Shown here: piece by piece, positions 26,879-34,364 of the stretch
How positions within the stretch are numbered: position 1 is the first letter of the stretch
Layout: each line of letters begins with the position of its first letter
Assembly: GCF_000007705.1 (NCBI RefSeq)
Contig: NC_005085.1
Coordinates: forward strand, 1,435,752 to 1,499,751
From: Chromobacterium violaceum ATCC 12472
GTDB lineage: Bacteria; Pseudomonadota; Gammaproteobacteria; Burkholderiales; Chromobacteriaceae
Direction of reading: 5' to 3'
Length of the DNA stretch: 64,000 nt
The notes under the pieces: generated by a model
The model's input: only the letters and a program-made list of their open reading frames with translations
Databases searched by the model: none
Told to the model about the DNA's origin: nothing
Translations under genes and position numbers: made by a program

Positions 26879-28153
26879 ATGCAGCAGTTAAGAGTGAGTG
26901 TTCTGGTTGCCGCGCTGTTTCTCGTCGTCGCCGTGGTGTCCAAGACGCTGGCCAGCTCCGTCACGGAGACCGTGCCGGTGTGGCTGGGCAGCGGGGTGAC
27001 TTTTTCCGCGTTGCTGATTTCTCCGCGCTGGCGCTGGCCGGCCATTCTCGCCGGTGTGTGGCTGGCGTCGGCGATATGGGGGATGTCCGCGCATGGCCTG
27101 GGGCTGGCCGGCGCGGCAGCGTTCGCGGGGATAGAGGTGGTCAGCGGAGCCGTCGGCTGCTGGGTGGCCGGACTGGGGCGCAACGATCCGGATTCCCCGA
27201 TCGGCATGGCCTTGCTTCTTTGCGGCGCGGCGCTGGCGTCCTGCCTGGGCGGCGCAATGGCCATGGCGCTGTGGCAGTGGCAGCGGCCCAGCCTGGATGT
27301 GACGCTGGAGGGCGTGGCCTGGGTGTTGTCCACCATGGTCGGCATTCTGCTGGTGACGCCGGTGGCCACCGCGTTCCGGGGGTTCCGGCTGAAACGGTCC
27401 GGCGGGATGACGATGGCCCAGTTCCTGGGCGGCGGCGCGGCCTTCCTGTTGTTCCTGGGCGCGGTGGCGCTGGTTTTCATCGATCACAGCGCCGCGCGTT
27501 ACGGCCACGTGGCCGCGACCCTGGCTTATCTTCCCATGCCTTTCCTGTTGATCGCCGCGGCGCTGTGGGGGCCGCGCGGCGGCGCGCTGGCGTTGCTGCT
27601 GGGCGGCTTGCTGATCATCGGCCGGACCGCGCAGGGCGGGGGGCCGTTTGCGGTGGACGAGGGCTTCTCCGGCGAGGCGGTGATCGAGGTTCAGGGCTTC
27701 GTCACGATATGGGCCGCGGTGATGATCGCGGTGCGGGCGCTGTCCGGCGCGCGGCGTCAGGCATTGATCGACGCCCAGTCCTGGCGCCTGCGTTACGAGC
27801 GCATCATGCGCGAAGTAGGCGTGGCGACGGTGGAGTACGAAGCGGCCAGCGGGCGGGCCACCTGGGGCATGGGGGCGGGCAAGGTGCTGGGGGAGGACGT
27901 CGCCCGCATTTCCAGCCTGGACGAATGGCTCGAGCATATCGCGCCGGACGAACGCGGCCTGGTGGAGGCGACGTGGAGCAGCGTGGCCAGCGGCGAGACC
28001 TGGGCCAGCGAGCAAAGCTATACCTTGATGCGGACCGATGGCGAGCCCTTGCGGGTGCGGGAGCGGCTGGCTTGCGTGCGCGGCGCGGACGATTCGGTGG
28101 AAATGGTGGTGGGCATGTTGCGGCCGGAGCCTCTGGAGAGCGGCGATGGCTGA
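26879..28153 (+). CDS. MASE1-domain membrane sensor with PAS domain, no output domain
   Basis: This 424-residue protein starts at ATG 26879 after AGAGGA. Residues 5-300 are a MASE1-type sensor with about eight membrane segments. MASE1 is normally the input domain of histidine kinases or GGDEF/EAL proteins. Residues 305-420 form a PAS-like domain (YERIMREVGVATVEYEAASG, EWLEHIAPDERGLVEATW, RVRERLACVRG). The protein stops there, with no kinase, GGDEF or EAL module. Its stop overlaps the next start by eight bases, so expression is coupled to the alpha/beta-hydrolase. A longer start in the last CRISPR repeat is rejected. Confidence 0.75.
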   Translation: MQQLRVSVLVAALFLVVAVVSKTLASSVTETVPVWLGSGVTFSALLISPRWRWPAILAGVWLASAIWGMSAHGLGLAGAAAFAGIEVVSGAVGCWVAGLGRNDPDSPIGMALLLCGAALASCLGGAMAMALWQWQRPSLDVTLEGVAWVLSTMVGILLVTPVATAFRGFRLKRSGGMTMAQFLGGGAAFLLFLGAVALVFIDHSAARYGHVAATLAYLPMPFLLIAAALWGPRGGALALLLGGLLIIGRTAQGGGPFAVDEGFSGEAVIEVQGFVTIWAAVMIAVRALSGARRQALIDAQSWRLRYERIMREVGVATVEYEAASGRATWGMGAGKVLGEDVARISSLDEWLEHIAPDERGLVEATWSSVASGETWASEQSYTLMRTDGEPLRVRERLACVRGADDSVEMVVGMLRPEPLESGDG

Positions 28154-29624
28154 GCCCGGGGTGTTCCTGATCCATGGATTGGGCGGCACCCAGTACGATC
28201 TGGGCTCCATGCACAAACGTCTGAAAAACGCGGGCTTCGTCACCCATGCGCTGACGCTGCCGGGCCACGGCACGCGGCCGGAGGATCTGGCCGGCGTCAG
28301 GATGGAAGACTGGCTGGACGCGGCGCGCGCCAAGTACCGCGAGATCGTCGGCCAGCACGAGGTGCTGCACGTGATGGGCATGTGCATGGGCGCTCTGTTG
28401 GCGCTGGAACTGGTCAAGCTCGAGCGCCATGACAAGGGCCGGCTGGTGGCGCTGGCGCCGCCGGTGTACATAGACGGCTGGGCCACGCCCTGGTACCGGG
28501 GCCTGCGCCCCTTGCTATACCGGGTGCCGGGTTTGCCCGAGCGGATGAAGGTGGAGGAAGAGGAGCCTTACGGCATCAAGAACGAGCAGCTGCGCGCCAT
28601 CGTCAAGGCCAAGTTCGAGCGTGGCGAGAATTTCCACTATGGCTGGGTGCCATTGGCCTGCATCCGCGAAGTGGACCGGCTGCGCGCGGCGGTGATGCGC
28701 GGGCTGGACAGGATCGCCTGCCCCACCCTGGTGGTGCATGCGCGCGAGGACGAGCTGACCAGCCTGCGCTCCGCGCACTTTCTGGTTGAGCGCATCGGCA
28801 GCGGCAAGCGCGCCGGCCTGGCGCGCATGGTGGTGCTGGAAGACAGCTATCACATGGTGTGCGTGGACAACGACAGGGAAATCGTCGGCAAGCACGTGCT
28901 GGAGTTTTTCAACGCCAACGTCGCAGGCGGTTTCGGCATGGGCATGGTCGATCCGGCGATGGCGCCGGCGGAAATGGCGGCGCTGCTGGCCGCGGCGCGG
29001 CGCGCGCTGGAGCAGGGCGACTTCGCCGCCCTGTACCGGCTGGGGATACCGGATTTCGTCTGGCTGCAGCCGGGCCGCAACCGCAGCAGCGGCGCGTTTC
29101 CGGGACGCAAGGGGCTGCGGCGGCTGCAGGGCTGGGCGGGTGAGGGAGCGAGCTTCGCCGCTTTCGGCGCCGCCGTGATCAACGCCGGCATGGCGGTGCA
29201 GCCCGCCACGCTGCTGCATCGCGGCCTGGCTTCCCCAGGCGTGCTGGCGCTGCAGCTGCGCAGGGGCAAGCTGCTGGAGGCCCGATGGTTTCCGGACGAT
29301 CTGGACGCCGAGGATGCCCACTTCGGCGGCGAGCCGCTGCCGGACGGACCCAGCGAGCAGGAAAAGGCTTTCGAAGCCGCCGCCGCGTTGTCGCGCACGT
29401 TGCGCAAGGCGCCGGACAACGCCACGCTGCTGAACTTGTACGCCTTGTACAAGCAAGGGGCGATGGGCGATGCCACAGGCGAGCGTCCAAGCGTGATGGA
29501 CATGGTGGGGCGCGCCAAGCACGATGCCTGGATGGCCAGGCGAGGCATGAGCCGGGAGCAGGCGATGGCGGATTACGTGGCCTTGGTGAATCGGCTGAAA
29601 GCCGAGGAGAGCCTGGAGGCGTGA
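28146..29624 (+). CDS. alpha/beta-hydrolase (Cys nucleophile) fused to an acyl-CoA-binding domain
   Basis: This 492-residue protein has three parts. Residues 1-260 are an alpha/beta-hydrolase with oxyanion region LIHGLGG. The nucleophile elbow GMCMG has Cys80 where esterases have Ser; the likely triad partners are Asp in HAREDELTS and His in DSYHMV. A Cys elbow is typical of PHA synthases. Residues 275-395 look like a SnoaL/NTF2-type domain. Residues 405-490 match acyl-CoA-binding protein: LYALYKQGAMGD, ERPSVMDMVGRAKHDAW, GMSREQAMADYVALV, with the conserved Tyr, Lys, Lys and Tyr of the CoA pocket. It probably acts on acyl-CoA or acyl esters in the cytosol. The start overlaps the MASE1 gene. 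Confidence 0.82.
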   Translation: MAEPGVFLIHGLGGTQYDLGSMHKRLKNAGFVTHALTLPGHGTRPEDLAGVRMEDWLDAARAKYREIVGQHEVLHVMGMCMGALLALELVKLERHDKGRLVALAPPVYIDGWATPWYRGLRPLLYRVPGLPERMKVEEEEPYGIKNEQLRAIVKAKFERGENFHYGWVPLACIREVDRLRAAVMRGLDRIACPTLVVHAREDELTSLRSAHFLVERIGSGKRAGLARMVVLEDSYHMVCVDNDREIVGKHVLEFFNANVAGGFGMGMVDPAMAPAEMAALLAAARRALEQGDFAALYRLGIPDFVWLQPGRNRSSGAFPGRKGLRRLQGWAGEGASFAAFGAAVINAGMAVQPATLLHRGLASPGVLALQLRRGKLLEARWFPDDLDAEDAHFGGEPLPDGPSEQEKAFEAAAALSRTLRKAPDNATLLNLYALYKQGAMGDATGERPSVMDMVGRAKHDAWMARRGMSREQAMADYVALVNRLKAEESLEA

Positions 29625-29661
29625 GCGCCATCGATGGCCGGCGCACGGGTTGGCGGCCTTG

Positions 29662-29772
29662 GAGTGGCTAACAAAATTCCTGATGCGGCGTTGCGCCGAC
29701 TTGTCGTACTCAAGTACTGCCTGCGTCGGCGCGCCTTGCCTCAGCCGTGAAACTGATTTTTGTTAGCCGCTC
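29662..29772. mobile_element. MITE-like element (about 111 bases)
   Basis: Terminal inverted repeats GAGTGGCTAACAAAAT and (complement) GAGCGGCTAACAAAAAT bound the segment. The interior has its own dyad (TTGCGCCGAC against GTCGGCGCG, around GTCGTACTCAAGTAC). It encodes nothing. This is the structure of a non-autonomous IS-derived element. No target-site duplication is obvious and no second copy was noticed in this window. Confidence 0.6.
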
Positions 29773-29863
29773 TTAGTGTGAGCCGTTCGCCTAAGTAATG
29801 TCACATATTGAAGCGCTTTTCCCTGGCTGCCAGTCTGAAGCGTCAGACCATCAGGAGAGACGC

Positions 29864-30190
29864 ATGGCCTTCCCCACCGCAGTCAACAGCCAGATCACCG
29901 ACGCCGTCACTCAGTCCAACGTCAAAGTGGTGGGAGAGGCGCCCGCCATGGCGATGGGTTCCATCTATCAGAGCCTGGCCCATTCCACCGGCATCCTGTT
30001 CGAGAACGCCGTTTCGGCCCAGCAGCAGCAAACCGCGTTGGCGCAGGCGGTGGCGAACATGGGCGTGATGCAGGTCTACAGCCTGGACACCATCGCTGCG
30101 GCGACAGCCGGCGCGAAGGTGTCCCAGGGCGGCGCCGGAGAGGATCTGTCCAGCTTGTTGGCGGCGCTGCGGAGCTTGCGCGGCCAATAG
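29864..30190 (+). CDS. rebB: RebB-family R-body protein
   Basis: This 108-residue protein matches RebB almost motif for motif at its start (MAFPTAVNSQITDAVTQSNV, then VVGEAPAMAMGSIYQ). A Gln/Ala-rich helix (NAVSAQQQQTALAQAVANMG) follows. R-bodies are coiled protein ribbons built of several RebB-like subunits; they unroll at low pH and can rupture membranes or deliver toxins. AGGAGAG precedes the ATG. Only one reb gene is here, with no RebA/RebD partners, and the two membrane proteins downstream are not known Reb proteins. Confidence 0.88.
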   Translation: MAFPTAVNSQITDAVTQSNVKVVGEAPAMAMGSIYQSLAHSTGILFENAVSAQQQQTALAQAVANMGVMQVYSLDTIAAATAGAKVSQGGAGEDLSSLLAALRSLRGQ

Positions 30191-30410
30191 CCCCCTCTCG
30201 GCCCGCCGCCTGTCCATTCTGCTCGATCGCCGTCCGCTCCAGTTTTATAGGATCAGCTCTTTGTTTTGATGGATGAAAATGGAGTTGGGTCCGATTTATT
30301 GTTCTCGATCAAGCCCGGTCTGTTCTGCCCGGGCGACGGGCGCCGCATTCGCCTATGTTGGGAGCGGATGCCGTTCCGAAATGGCTCGACGCATGCGGAG
30401 GAGGTGGAGC

Positions 30411-30869
30411 ATGGACTATCTGTTGTTGTCGCACCCGACTTTCGGCGCGCTGGGCATCATCGCGGCGGTGTGGGTGCTGGTGGAGACCCTGAACGCGTCG
30501 GCGGGCAATGCCGCGCGGATCAGGCTGGCGTCGCGGGCGACGGCGCTGTGCATGGGCCTGTCCTGGATGCTGGGGGGCTACTGGTATGTCCATTTTTACG
30601 GACACGACAAGGCGCTGATCCTGAAAGGCCCGCTGCCCTACGCCCACAACCTGGTGATGGAGACCAAGGAGCATCTGTTCTTCATCGTGCTGATCCTGGC
30701 GTTTTACCTGCCCATCGTCGCGGCCGACAGGCTGCACGAGAACCCCGCCGCGCGGCGGATGACGGCGGCGACGGCGGCCTTGCTGGCGCTGACCGCGTTC
30801 GCGGTGGAGGGCGGCGGAGCCATCATCAGCTACGGCGTCAAGGCGGCGCTGCTGCAGCACGGAGGCTAG
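30411..30869 (+). CDS. small multi-span membrane protein, unknown
   Basis: This 152-residue protein has four predicted membrane segments: about 8-26 (FGALGIIAAVWVLVETLN), 45-65 (CMGLSWMLGGYWYVHFYG), 88-108 (HLFFIVLILAFYLPIVA) and 120-142. His and Tyr residues flank the second and third segments (HFYGHD, KEHLFF), which might bind a metal or haem, but no family is recognised. GGAGGTGG precedes the ATG. It is two bases ahead of another small membrane protein. Confidence 0.6.
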   Translation: MDYLLLSHPTFGALGIIAAVWVLVETLNASAGNAARIRLASRATALCMGLSWMLGGYWYVHFYGHDKALILKGPLPYAHNLVMETKEHLFFIVLILAFYLPIVAADRLHENPAARRMTAATAALLALTAFAVEGGGAIISYGVKAALLQHGG

Positions 30870-30871
30870 CG

Positions 30872-31180
30872 ATGGACAACACCCTGAACCGATACGCCGG
30901 CGGTTTCGCGCTCTCGGCCAGCACCGCCATTTTGTTCAACACCCTATTGGCCTGGCTGAAGGACAGCCTGCCGGCGCTGAACGGCTGGATGGCGTCGCTG
31001 ACCGGGCACCACTGGACCACGCACGGCTTGTTCGACCTGGCGGTGTTTTTCCTGCTGGGCCTGGCCTTCGCCCGAGGCGGCGCGGCGGACCGGCTGGGCG
31101 GCGACGCGCCGATGAAGCTGCTGGCGGGCTGTACCGTGGCGGCGGGCCTGGGCCTGCTGCTGTGGTTTTTGTTCGTTTAG
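30872..31180 (+). CDS. small membrane protein, unknown
   Basis: This 102-residue protein has three hydrophobic segments (about 10-28, 52-68 and 82-101). It follows the previous membrane protein by two bases, and GGAGG lies inside that gene's end, so the two probably form a complex or at least an operon. No family is recognised. Confidence 0.6.
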   Translation: MDNTLNRYAGGFALSASTAILFNTLLAWLKDSLPALNGWMASLTGHHWTTHGLFDLAVFFLLGLAFARGGAADRLGGDAPMKLLAGCTVAAGLGLLLWFLFV

Positions 31181-31199
31181 TCCGGCCAGCGGCGCGGCG

Positions 31200-31538
31200 T
31201 CAGGCGCCGCCGCGCAGCCGCTCCAGCTGCAAGGCCAGGTCCAGCCCTTTTTGCTGGACCTGGGCCTGTTTTGCGCGCCAGGCCGGGGTATCCGGCTCCA
31301 GCGCGGCAAGCTCCGCCCGCAGGGCGGCGAGTTCCCGCATCGCTTCCACCTCGGCCGGCACGCAGCCGGCGTCCTTCAATATCTTGTATGACATCCTCAG
31401 CTCCGCCGGCGTGGCGGCATAGCCGTCGTCCAGCGCCAGCGGCTTGCCCCATCCCTTCGCGCGTTGCAGCTCGCCGCTTTGTTCGCTGGCGCGAATGCCG
31501 GCGGCGATCGCCGCGTCGAGGTCGCGTGGATTCTGCAT
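31200..31538 (-). CDS. DUF1992 (DnaJ-homologue-subfamily-C-28-like) protein
   Basis: This 112-residue protein matches DUF1992: an N-terminal AIAAGIRASEQSGELQRAKGWGKPL block and MSYKILKDAGCVPAEVEAMRE, then a helical tail rich in Leu and Gln. Human DNAJC28 shares this domain; the bacterial role is unknown. No J-domain is present. It is soluble, single-gene, and convergent with the membrane-protein pair. Confidence 0.8.
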   Translation of the reverse strand: MQNPRDLDAAIAAGIRASEQSGELQRAKGWGKPLALDDGYAATPAELRMSYKILKDAGCVPAEVEAMRELAALRAELAALEPDTPAWRAKQAQVQQKGLDLALQLERLRGGA

Positions 31539-31588
31539 GGTTTGCCTCCCAGGGCATTGAATGCTGAATTATGACATTGCAATAAATA

Positions 31589-32476
31589 TCATTGATGTGG
31601 CGGGAGCTCGGCCAGGAAACGGACCAGGCGCAGCGTCAGGCTTTCCCGCGCGGCGTTGGCGGGCCAGACGGCGTAGACGCCCAGCGCTTCCACCTGGCAG
31701 TCGGGGAGGACGACGCGCAGCTGTCCCGCGGCCAATTCGTTTTCCACCAAGAACGCTGGCGGCGTGGCCAGGCCACAGCCCGCGATGGCTAGCTGGCAGG
31801 CGGCATCGACGCTGTTGGCGGTGATGCGCGGCTGGATGGCGAAGTCGTGGCGTCGGCCGGCGGCGTCGATCAGGGTTTTGCGTTTGGCTCGCATCCGTAT
31901 GCCCAGCCAAGGCCAGTCTGCCAGTTCTGCGGGAGAGGCGGGCTCGCCGCGCGCGTCCAGCAAGCTGGGCGCGGCCACCAGCAGGCGCGGCATGTCGAAC
32001 AGGCGGCGCGATTTCAGCGCGCTGTCCTGCAGTTCGCCGATGCGGATGGCCAGGTCGATGCCATCCCGGATCAGATCGCGTTTCTCGTCGCTGTAATCCA
32101 ATTCCAGCTCCACCTTGGGATGGCATCGGGAGAACGCCGCCAGGCTGGTGGTGAGCGGGCCGCGGGCGAAGAAGGCGGGCAGGCTCAGCCTGAGCGTGCC
32201 GGCGGGCTCGGCCGCGCGTCCCGCCAGCTCGTTGAGTCCGGTTTCGGCCGCTTGCAGCATCGCCTGGGCGTGGCCGTAAAGCGCCTGGCCATCCGGCGTC
32301 AGCGACAGCCGCCGGGTGGAGCGGTACAGCAAGGCGACCCCCAGCCGGCTTTCCAGCTGCGAGACGTGATGGCTGACCACCGATGGCGCCAGGCCCAGCG
32401 CGCGGGCGGCGGCGCGGAAAGAGCCGGTTTCGGTGGTCTTGGCGAATACGGCCAACGCGCGTAGTTCGTCTATCAT
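31589..32476 (-). CDS. LysR-family transcriptional regulator
   Basis: This 295-residue regulator has an N-terminal winged helix-turn-helix (MIDELRALAVFAKTTETGSF, RAAARALGLAPSVVSHHVSQLE) and a periplasmic-binding-like effector domain. I chose ATG 32476 because LysR proteins of this group begin MIDEL; ten extra codons upstream are possible. It is divergent from a DUF2000-LysE operon, and the 101-base spacer contains an ATTGAA-T-TTCAAT palindrome. It probably controls that operon and itself. Confidence 0.9.
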   Translation of the reverse strand: MIDELRALAVFAKTTETGSFRAAARALGLAPSVVSHHVSQLESRLGVALLYRSTRRLSLTPDGQALYGHAQAMLQAAETGLNELAGRAAEPAGTLRLSLPAFFARGPLTTSLAAFSRCHPKVELELDYSDEKRDLIRDGIDLAIRIGELQDSALKSRRLFDMPRLLVAAPSLLDARGEPASPAELADWPWLGIRMRAKRKTLIDAAGRRHDFAIQPRITANSVDAACQLAIAGCGLATPPAFLVENELAAGQLRVVLPDCQVEALGVYAVWPANAARESLTLRLVRFLAELPPHQ

Positions 32477-32494
32477 TGTTCGGTTTTTTCGATT

Positions 32495-32507
32495 ATTGAA
32501 TTTCAAT
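32495..32507. promoter_or_regulatory. palindrome in LysR/DUF2000 divergent spacer
   Basis: ATTGAA-T-TTCAAT is a perfect 13-base dyad, of the T-N11-A kind used by LysR proteins. It lies between the divergent starts at 32476 and 32578. Confidence 0.5.
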
Positions 32508-32577
32508 TGTACTTAATTGTGGATCATTTGGCGGCGGCGCATAGTGGACCGGTTCTTTTCGTGTTCAGGAGCCATTC

Positions 32578-32985
32578 ATGGACGACATCCGCTGCGCCAT
32601 CATCATTGATCCCGATCTGCCGCCCGGCGTCATTGCCAATACCGCCGCCGTGCTGGCGATGTCGCTGGGCAAACGCCACCCGGAACTGGTGGGGCAGGAT
32701 TTGCCGGACGCGCGCGGCCAGCCTCGGCAGGGCATCACGACGGTGCCGATTCCGGTGCTCAAAGGCGGCGCGGACCAGTTGCGCGCGCTGCGCGCGGCTG
32801 CTAGCGAAACCGGACTGACCCTGGTGGAGCTGACCAGCGCCACCCGCTTCACCCGCAGCTACCAGGAATACGCGGCCGCGCTGGCGGCCACGCCGGAAGA
32901 GATGGTCGAGTATCAGGGCCTGGCATTGTGCGGACCGGGCAAGCGGGTGCGGCAACTGACCGGCAGCCTGGGCCTGTTGCGCTGA
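32578..32985 (+). CDS. DUF2000 domain protein
   Basis: This 135-residue protein matches DUF2000 (PTH2-like fold): RCAIIIDPDLPPGVIANTAAVLA and a central VPIPVLKGGADQLRALR block. The function is unknown. It sits nine bases ahead of a LysE-type exporter and divergent from a LysR regulator. This common arrangement suggests control of amino-acid or analogue export. CAGGAG lies close ahead of the start. Confidence 0.8.
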   Translation: MDDIRCAIIIDPDLPPGVIANTAAVLAMSLGKRHPELVGQDLPDARGQPRQGITTVPIPVLKGGADQLRALRAAASETGLTLVELTSATRFTRSYQEYAAALAATPEEMVEYQGLALCGPGKRVRQLTGSLGLLR

Positions 32986-32994
32986 GGAGGCGGC

Positions 32995-33573
32995 ATGATC
33001 TGGAACTTCATCGCGGCCACCGCGCTGGTCACCCTGATGCCAGGGCCGTCGCTGCTGCTGATCGTCGGGGCTTCGATGCGGAGAGGGTGGCGCGCCGGCG
33101 CGGCTGTCACGCTGGGCGTGGTTCTGGCTGACGCCGTTCTGTTATTGGCGGTGCTGGGCGGGTTGGGGACGTTGGCGAGAGCGGCTCCTGTCGCGCTGTC
33201 ATGCTTGAAATGGCTGGGGGCGGCTTACTTGTTGTATCTGGGAGCGGCGCAGTGGCGCTCGGCGGGACTGGCGCCGGCAAGCGACGGGACCGGCGGTTTC
33301 CGCCGCGGACTGGCCACCACGCTGCTCAACCCCAAGATCATCGTTTTCCTGGCGCTGTATTTCCCGCAGTTCATCCGGCCGGGTGAGGATGCTGGGCGGC
33401 AGATGCTGCTGCTGGGACCGCTGTTCCTGCTGACGGTGCTGGCTGTGTTCCTGCTGTGCGCGGCCGCCGCGCGAGGATTGCGCGGCATCGCGTCGGGGAG
33501 GGGCGGCGTTTGGCTGGAGCGGGGCAGCGCTTGCTGCTTGATCGCCTGCGGCCTGTATTCCGCTGTCGGCTAG
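32995..33573 (+). CDS. LysE-family exporter
   Basis: This 192-residue membrane protein of the LysE/RhtB family has about six membrane segments. The N-terminal signature is ALVTLMPGPSLLLIVGASMRRGWRAG, and the mid-protein LLNPKIIVFLALYFPQF motif is conserved in RhtB proteins. It likely exports an amino acid or related compound. GAGGAGG precedes the ATG. Its end overlaps the convergent HAD gene by four bases. Confidence 0.88.
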   Translation: MIWNFIAATALVTLMPGPSLLLIVGASMRRGWRAGAAVTLGVVLADAVLLLAVLGGLGTLARAAPVALSCLKWLGAAYLLYLGAAQWRSAGLAPASDGTGGFRRGLATTLLNPKIIVFLALYFPQFIRPGEDAGRQMLLLGPLFLLTVLAVFLLCAAAARGLRGIASGRGGVWLERGSACCLIACGLYSAVG

Positions 33574-34286
33574 AGGCGGCGATTCGCATTCAGGACATGG
33601 CCAAGCCTTCCATTCAAGGATGCGGTGGCGGAGGCCCTTTCCAGCCATTGCCATAGTTCGGGGGAGTTGAAATCGGCGATGACCGAGTCGGCGCCGGCTT
33701 CGCGCAGCGCGACCTCGGGCAGCATGCCGGCGATGGCGAAGGTGCGCAGGCCGGCCTGCTTGGCCGCGCGGATGCCGGATGGAGAGTCTTCGAACGCGCA
33801 CGCGCGTTCGGCCCGCCCTCCCACTCGGGCGAGTCCGGCGAGATAGGGCAGCGGGTGAGGTTTGCCGTAAGCCAGCTCGTCGCCTATCACCAGCGCGTCC
33901 ACCCGGGAAGCCAGGCCCAGGCCGTCCAGCATCAGCTCGGCGTTGGCGCGCGGCGCGTTGGTGACGACGGCGACGGCCGCGCCTTTGGCCTGGGCCCAAT
34001 CGAACAGCCGCAGCGCGCCCGGGGTGGGGCGCAATTGGCCGACCGAGGCGCGGAACAGTTGCTCCTTGCGCTCGGCCAGCTCCCGGTGCCGCTCGGGAAT
34101 GCCCGGCAGCAGCGCGCGCATGATGGCTTCGTTGGTGGAGCCGTGGACATGCCGCAGATAGCCGTCATGGTCCAGTTCCCGGCCGTGCTCGGCCAGCAAC
34201 GCGCGGAAGGCGCGGAAATGCAGTTCGTCGGTATCGGTCAGGGTGCCGTCCAGATCGAACAGCAGGGTGAAATCGGCTTGGGGCAT
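33570..34286 (-). CDS. HAD-family hydrolase (beta-phosphoglucomutase-like), last gene of the cluster
   Basis: This 238-residue HAD enzyme has motif I FDLDGTLTDTD (nucleophile Asp about residue 11), motif II VVTNAPRAN, the conserved Lys in YGKPHPLPY and motif III FEDSPSGIRAA. The cap is the helical subclass I type of phosphosugar phosphatases and mutases. It is clearly paralogous to the HAD at 36406 (shared RHREL/RRLAERKEELFRA, TPGALALF and PLPYL blocks). It sits 78 bases beyond galM on the same strand. Likely substrates are sugar phosphates. Confidence 0.85.
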   Translation of the reverse strand: MPQADFTLLFDLDGTLTDTDELHFRAFRALLAEHGRELDHDGYLRHVHGSTNEAIMRALLPGIPERHRELAERKEQLFRASVGQLRPTPGALRLFDWAQAKGAAVAVVTNAPRANAELMLDGLGLASRVDALVIGDELAYGKPHPLPYLAGLARVGGRAERACAFEDSPSGIRAAKQAGLRTFAIAGMLPEVALREAGADSVIADFNSPELWQWLERASATASLNGRLGHVLNANRRL

Positions 34287-34364
34287 GGCGGAGAGTTGTG
34301 TTCGGGTTTCGCGCCCATGGTAGGCGGCTTGCCGCCGCCGGGCAAGCCGCCCGGCGGTTTGCGC

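Noticed and set aside
29642-29863. Possible tRNA or insertion site next to the MITE-like element
   Set aside because: The dyads do not fold into a cloverleaf and no integrase or tRNA feature is present.
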